DNA of 61,772 nucleotides from Planctomycetota bacterium. Lineage in GTDB: Bacteria; Planctomycetota; Phycisphaerae; WQYP01. A program made the position numbers and the translations under genes. This document shows positions 57,780 to 61,772 of the stretch, one piece after another (position 1 is the first letter of the stretch; the number at the start of each line of letters is the position of its first letter). The DNA is taken from positions 1-61,772 of the forward strand of contig JAJZCR010000015.1 of assembly GCA_021851715.1 (NCBI GenBank), in the 5' to 3' direction. The notes beneath the pieces are model-generated. The model made no database searches. It was not told the DNA's origin and saw only the letters and a program-made list of their open reading frames with translations.

Positions 57780-57891
57780 GCCACCATTCTCCATTATCAT
57801 TGGACTACCAGCATGGCCTATCGGCCTTGCCCAGGCACCATTCTTCCACCAATATACAGCGCCGAAGCGGAAATCGCGCTACCACCCGCAA

Positions 57892-58509
57892 CTATGAACC
57901 GGCCGGTGCCCGGCGTGAGCGATCTTCCGTGCCGACCGCACCGACGGCGGCCATGCTCATTGCAAATAACGCCAACCATTCCAGTCGCCCGATGCGCATC
58001 AGCACATCCGCGGATTCGGTCGATTTTGCAGGCGTGCATGCCTCCACAATACGAGTAAAGATTGCCGGATCGTAGGGATGCACCAATTTCAGTGAAGCCC
58101 GCCGCCATAGGTTGCCCGCCCCGGTTATCTGGTCGATGCATTCTGCAATATCGGTTCCATCACGCGGATGTAGCCAACGAATAACGCCTACCCGTCGCCA
58201 CCAATAAAGGGAATTAAAAAAATCACCCTCGCGGCGGTGCATAATGGCATGCCAGGCACTCCCCAGCGGGGTAGCGATATTCTGACAAATTTTATGGCAG
58301 GTCTCCAAATCGTCAGCCAGCAGCCATAAGCCGGCCTTCACGCAGGCCAACGCATCTGGACTGGCCGTGTGATACTGCTTGCGGATCGTCTCTGCCACCT
58401 GGGGAACCATGGCCATGAGCCTGGCGCACGGCTGCGGAGCAATCATGCAGGACATGGAATTGTCAATCTCCTCCACCAGCGGAAGGTTCATCCAGTCTCG
58501 TCGATCCAT
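57892..58509 (-). CDS. Conserved hypothetical protein (WHAIMHRREGD family)
   Basis: 205 residues, soluble. The notable stretch is AWHAIMHRREGDFFNSLYWW near residues 84-103, a pattern I recall from conserved hypothetical proteins in planctomycetes and acidobacteria. Histidines and acidic residues there could form an active or metal site. No signal peptide or TM. The glycosyltransferase gene is 91 bp upstream. Function unknown. Confidence 0.6.
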   Translation of the reverse strand: MDRRDWMNLPLVEEIDNSMSCMIAPQPCARLMAMVPQVAETIRKQYHTASPDALACVKAGLWLLADDLETCHKICQNIATPLGSAWHAIMHRREGDFFNSLYWWRRVGVIRWLHPRDGTDIAECIDQITGAGNLWRRASLKLVHPYDPAIFTRIVEACTPAKSTESADVLMRIGRLEWLALFAMSMAAVGAVGTEDRSRRAPAGS

Positions 58510-58600
58510 GGCGGTTGCCTCAAAAACACTCCCGGCAGTTCATTGGGACATTGGCATTCAAGCAGAGCCGGCCCCGCCGGATAAACCCGATGCCCAAAGC

Positions 58601-61093
58601 TCAATCCCGGAAAATCAAGCCGTCATAATAATCCTTCATACCCATGTATTGTTCAAACAACATCGAACCCGGAAAATCACGATGCAACGGTGGTGGTGTC
58701 GGTATCAGCTTCAGCAGTGCATCGTTGATTGTGGTGGCTGTGCACGATACAGGCAGGACATCTCCCCATTGCAAGGTCCGCAGCCGACTCGCCGCAACAT
58801 TGTCATCAAACGCCACCGGCATCAAGGCATTTCTGACACAAAAGCCAAGCATTTCATCAGCACTGGCCAAACTGGCGGGCACCAGCAATACCAAGTGAGG
58901 TCTGGCCAGAGCAAGGTATTGATTCCAATACCGCGGCGACCATGGGTCCAGGATCGTGCAGGCTTTACCCGTCCGCAGGCGGTGTAAGTCAGCTCCCCCT
59001 CCAATAAAAAACTGGAGCGGCAACCGACGGCGGGCGGCATCTCGACAAGAATTGTGAAGTGCTGTGCCCCAGCGATTCATGGCACCGGCATTCTGCATAT
59101 CCGGTAAGATCAACACTCTCCGTGGGATTGCAGGCTCGTGCGCCGGGGCTGATAGCTGCCGCGATGACGGAGCTGTGCCACAGGTGCGAACGAGGCATGT
59201 TTGCTGCGGGAATATCCGGCCGACTTCCTGCGCCTGGAGCGCCGTAGACACGATAAATCTACGCGCCCCGCGAAAAAAGGAAGCCTCGTCGAAATCCGTC
59301 CGTATCTCAACTTCCCCGTGTGCGCCAATGACCTCCTCGAGTGTCAGATCATAAGAACAGTTCAGATCGGCCGGCAGCCGCCGCACTTTTTTATTCCACC
59401 AGAAAACATCGTGGTAATGCACGTGATACACATGGCCGGCCCGCAAAGCCGCCACCAGCGCATCCCATCCCTGATCCAGATCAAAAACTGCGTTGGGCGT
59501 TTCCTCTATCCGTGGATTGATCAACACCATCCGCGTGCCTGTTGCCAAATCCGGCACTGCAATTAATGAAGCCACACCCTGTTGCCAGAGCGCTTCACAC
59601 AACATGTTCACGTGTCGACGTTTCGATCCTGCTGATTGCGTTAGAATATGGAGCACCGCAGGCCTTGATTGATTGGCCACCACCTGTCTCTGGATATCCA
59701 GTCGGCACCGATATTCACGGCCGGGGTCCAGACGCAGGTGAGTCTTCACCAGCCGCGGATATTCCGGATGCAGCTGCTTGAGCGTGTGATAGGCGTGGCG
59801 CACCCGGCTCCGAAAAGTCGGACCGAACGACACATTGGCAGCGTGATAGACAAAAGCTGACGGACATCCGAGATGTTTCCATCCTTTTTTGGCGGCTCTC
59901 ATACAAAAATCATTTTCCTCCCCGTAACCCAGACCGAAGTTGGCGGTATCAAACATGCCAACTTCGCCCAGGCACTCCCGCTTGATGTACATGCAGAATC
60001 CGACCGCCGTGGGCGCAGTAAAGAACGCACCGGCATTCACGCGAGCCGCCCAAGCATTGAGCGCCTTGGAATCAGCATCGGCGGGCAGAGGATTATGCAA
60101 ATTTACCCGCGGATAGCTGAAAATTCCGGCAGTATTGGACAATGGCGTGACTGTGCCCACACGCGACCCCTGCGCCGCATCAGCCAGGCGGTCCAGCCAG
60201 CCATCGTGGACAAGCGTATCGGAATTCAACAGCACAACATCACGATTGACATGTTCCGCCATTCCGCGATTCACGGATTGCACAAAACCCAGGTTGCGGG
60301 AGTTCCGCAGCAGCGTGAACCGTCCGAACTTAGCCAGTTCCGCCAGCTTTTCCGTGAGTTTCGGCTCCGGCCCGCAATCATCCACTACGATTAGTTCATA
60401 GGCCGTCTCTACCTTGGCCTGCAGTACACTCCATAGACAATCCAGCGTTTCCGCAATGCCCCGATACACCGGCACGATGACATCCACATCGGCTGGGCCG
60501 TGCAGATTCGCCGATTTCCCCGGCCACGCTTCCGTTGCTGCCTCGTACGCGGCACCCCCACCGCCACTCTCATGCTTGTGCCCCAGGGAGCCAATCAATG
60601 CTTGAATGGCCATGACTTCCTCCAGCAGCCGATCTATATTTAATCGCCGCCGACGAAACGGTAGACGCCTCGCCAAATTCAACCGTTGGCTGAAACGGAG
60701 ATCCGCCAATCCCGTCCAAATCTCGTTGAGAATGCGCGACACATCAGACCACCCGCGAGGCTCCACGGCTGCTTCGGCCACATCCAGCCGAAGATCACAG
60801 ATAAGGCACTCTATGTAACACAGCATCTCCGGGAGCGTACCCGCGCCAGGCCAGCGGTCTTTTGCTGTGAAGCGATCCGTCAGGCGAGCTATATGCCACT
60901 CCCAACAATCACGGTAGCGGCGCAGGTGCAAGCACAGATCGTTCAGTTGCTGAGACAATTTTAAGATAGCAGAGTTTTCCGAGGGCTTTGGTACGTCATG
61001 GTCGCCGGTGCCGCCGACATGCGGTAACTCCCCAAGCCGGGAGGCGGCTGCATCCCGCTCTAAAGCCGTGCCCCGAAGATTGTGCTTCGACAT
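58601..61093 (-). CDS. Large two-part glycosyltransferase (GT2 plus GT4-like C-terminal half)
   Basis: 830 residues. Residues 1 to about 200 are helical with no known domain. From about 205 comes a GT2 domain: DVDVIVPVYRGIAETLDCL, ELIVVDDCGPE, NSRNLGFVQSVNRG, and DVVLLNSDTLV (acceptor and metal region), then MYIKRECLGEVGMFD and GYGEENDFCMRAAKKG as in rhamnosyltransferase-like enzymes. After about 500 a second Rossmann-like half (HILTQSAGSKRRHVNMLCEA) resembles GT4 enzymes. No TM. Likely involved in surface polysaccharide; acceptor and sugar unknown. Confidence 0.75.
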   Translation of the reverse strand: MSKHNLRGTALERDAAASRLGELPHVGGTGDHDVPKPSENSAILKLSQQLNDLCLHLRRYRDCWEWHIARLTDRFTAKDRWPGAGTLPEMLCYIECLICDLRLDVAEAAVEPRGWSDVSRILNEIWTGLADLRFSQRLNLARRLPFRRRRLNIDRLLEEVMAIQALIGSLGHKHESGGGGAAYEAATEAWPGKSANLHGPADVDVIVPVYRGIAETLDCLWSVLQAKVETAYELIVVDDCGPEPKLTEKLAELAKFGRFTLLRNSRNLGFVQSVNRGMAEHVNRDVVLLNSDTLVHDGWLDRLADAAQGSRVGTVTPLSNTAGIFSYPRVNLHNPLPADADSKALNAWAARVNAGAFFTAPTAVGFCMYIKRECLGEVGMFDTANFGLGYGEENDFCMRAAKKGWKHLGCPSAFVYHAANVSFGPTFRSRVRHAYHTLKQLHPEYPRLVKTHLRLDPGREYRCRLDIQRQVVANQSRPAVLHILTQSAGSKRRHVNMLCEALWQQGVASLIAVPDLATGTRMVLINPRIEETPNAVFDLDQGWDALVAALRAGHVYHVHYHDVFWWNKKVRRLPADLNCSYDLTLEEVIGAHGEVEIRTDFDEASFFRGARRFIVSTALQAQEVGRIFPQQTCLVRTCGTAPSSRQLSAPAHEPAIPRRVLILPDMQNAGAMNRWGTALHNSCRDAARRRLPLQFFIGGGADLHRLRTGKACTILDPWSPRYWNQYLALARPHLVLLVPASLASADEMLGFCVRNALMPVAFDDNVAASRLRTLQWGDVLPVSCTATTINDALLKLIPTPPPLHRDFPGSMLFEQYMGMKDYYDGLIFRD

Positions 61094-61194
61094 CTTTGCG
61101 ACTCACATCCACAGCATTTCCCGCTTCAATCCGCCGGAAACAAGCCGTTGGATCAAGCTGGGCCACATCTGGCACGCGATGCTGCGATTGGACC

Positions 61195-61764
61195 TCATAG
61201 AGGTTTCACCGGTCTGGCCCTGGGCTTCGCCCGAGCCCCGGCAGCACCTTGGGGGAGTATCTTAGCTGATTTACCGCTCGCGGCAGCGGTTGGCTCAGCA
61301 CCGGCCGATGCCGCGTCTGCACCTGCAGCCTTTTTACCAGCCTTGGCCTTGGCCATGATATCCGGCGGGGGCCATTGATTTTTGGTTTTGAGATCCAGAA
61401 ATTCCGGCAGCTTATCTGCGGGTAAGGTCATCCGGCAACGCGGATAGCCCAGGCAACTCAAAAACTCGCCGCGTTTGCCGCTGCGTACAACCAATTCTTT
61501 TTTGCCACACTTGGGGCATGTCAAGCCGGTTGGTTTTGGAGGTGGCTTGGGCGGCAACGGCTCGCCGGTTTTGCGATCCGCCGCCTGAATGGTTTTACAT
61601 TCCGGATAGCCAGAACAACCAAAAAATGGTCCGAACCTTCCGACACGCTTGATCATCGGCTTGCCGCACGCCGGGCACTTGTAATCGGTCAGCTCCTGCA
61701 CCACCGGCTTGCCTTCACGATCAACGGAAAGAGCGGCATCGCAATCCGGATAACGCTGGATTGT
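61195..61764 (-). CDS. topA: DNA topoisomerase I, C-terminal zinc-finger part (cut by window edge)
   Basis: C-terminal end of TopA with two complete C4 zinc ribbons: CPACGKPMIKRVGRFGPFFGC..YPEC and CPKCGKKELVVRSG..FLSCLGYPRC, followed by a disordered alanine/lysine/proline tail. A partial third finger (YPDCD) is just upstream. The frame then hits TAG at 61767-61765, so the join to the catalytic part is not open here; contig-end error or true disruption. The GTG at 61704 is not a real start. Confidence 0.75.
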   Translation of the reverse strand, partial: TIQRYPDCDAALSVDREGKPVVQELTDYKCPACGKPMIKRVGRFGPFFGCSGYPECKTIQAADRKTGEPLPPKPPPKPTGLTCPKCGKKELVVRSGKRGEFLSCLGYPRCRMTLPADKLPEFLDLKTKNQWPPPDIMAKAKAGKKAAGADAASAGAEPTAAASGKSAKILPQGAAGARAKPRARPVKPL

Positions 61765-61772
61765 CTATGGAG

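Overview
The window (about 57% GC by eye) looks like a Planctomycetota chromosome, most plausibly class Phycisphaerae. The call rests on combined traits rather than one marker: an AroD-AroE fusion, a PqqD-like/M50/HlyD-like fusion protein next to a shortened SecA paralogue, a long F1Fo operon with AtpZ and an AtpI-like protein but no atpC, an Fo subunit b with a signal peptide, GH116 and GH172 enzymes, and the McsA/McsB pair. This is inference; no 16S or ribosomal protein operon is present. I saw no tRNA, rRNA or CRISPR.

Layout. 1-5.1 kb: a sigma-54 activator whose 3' end runs into a Fic gene remnant, then a PilT-type ATPase, a BshB1-like deacetylase and citrate synthase, all on the minus strand. 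5.3-12.4 kb: plus-strand housekeeping genes miaA, an FGGY kinase, two LptF/LptG permeases and lepA. 12.4-17.4 kb: a minus-strand glycan cluster (GH116, GH172/DUF2961, MDR dehydrogenase). 17.8-20.9 kb: a zinc-ribbon membrane protein, aroDE and nfo. 21.2-25.5 kb: the M50/HlyD-like and SecA-like pair, the most unusual locus here. 25.5-27.5 kb: thiS-thiG and an NAD-dependent epimerase. 27.5-35.5 kb: atpZ-I-B-E-F-H-A-G-D behind a clear sigma-70-type promoter. 35.5-35.7 kb: a 160-bp MITE with 23-bp inverted repeats and an 8-bp target duplication. 35.7-42 kb: an S1-domain protein, a GGDEF response regulator, dxs and an MFS permease.

42.2-48.2 kb: a tripartite RND efflux operon (outer membrane factor, adaptor, pump) with its own promoter and a leader of about 160 nt. 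48.2-51.4 kb: a three-gene minus-strand sugar-oxidation operon (SDR dehydrogenase, RspA/ManD-like dehydratase, lactonase). 51.5-57.3 kb: mfd, mcsB, mcsA and a helix-turn-helix protein. 57.6-61.8 kb: a Trm112-like protein, a conserved hypothetical, a large two-part glycosyltransferase, and the zinc-finger end of topoisomerase I cut by the window edge.

How genes work together. The GH116/GH172/MDR block suggests trimming of complex glycans followed by sugar oxidation. The 48-51 kb block would oxidise an aldose, open the lactone and dehydrate the aldonate. The M50/HlyD-like and SecA-like pair has the parts of an ATP-driven peptide export or processing device, but its cargo is not in the window. 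Both window edges and the 1.44-kb junction show broken genes and are worth checking against reads.
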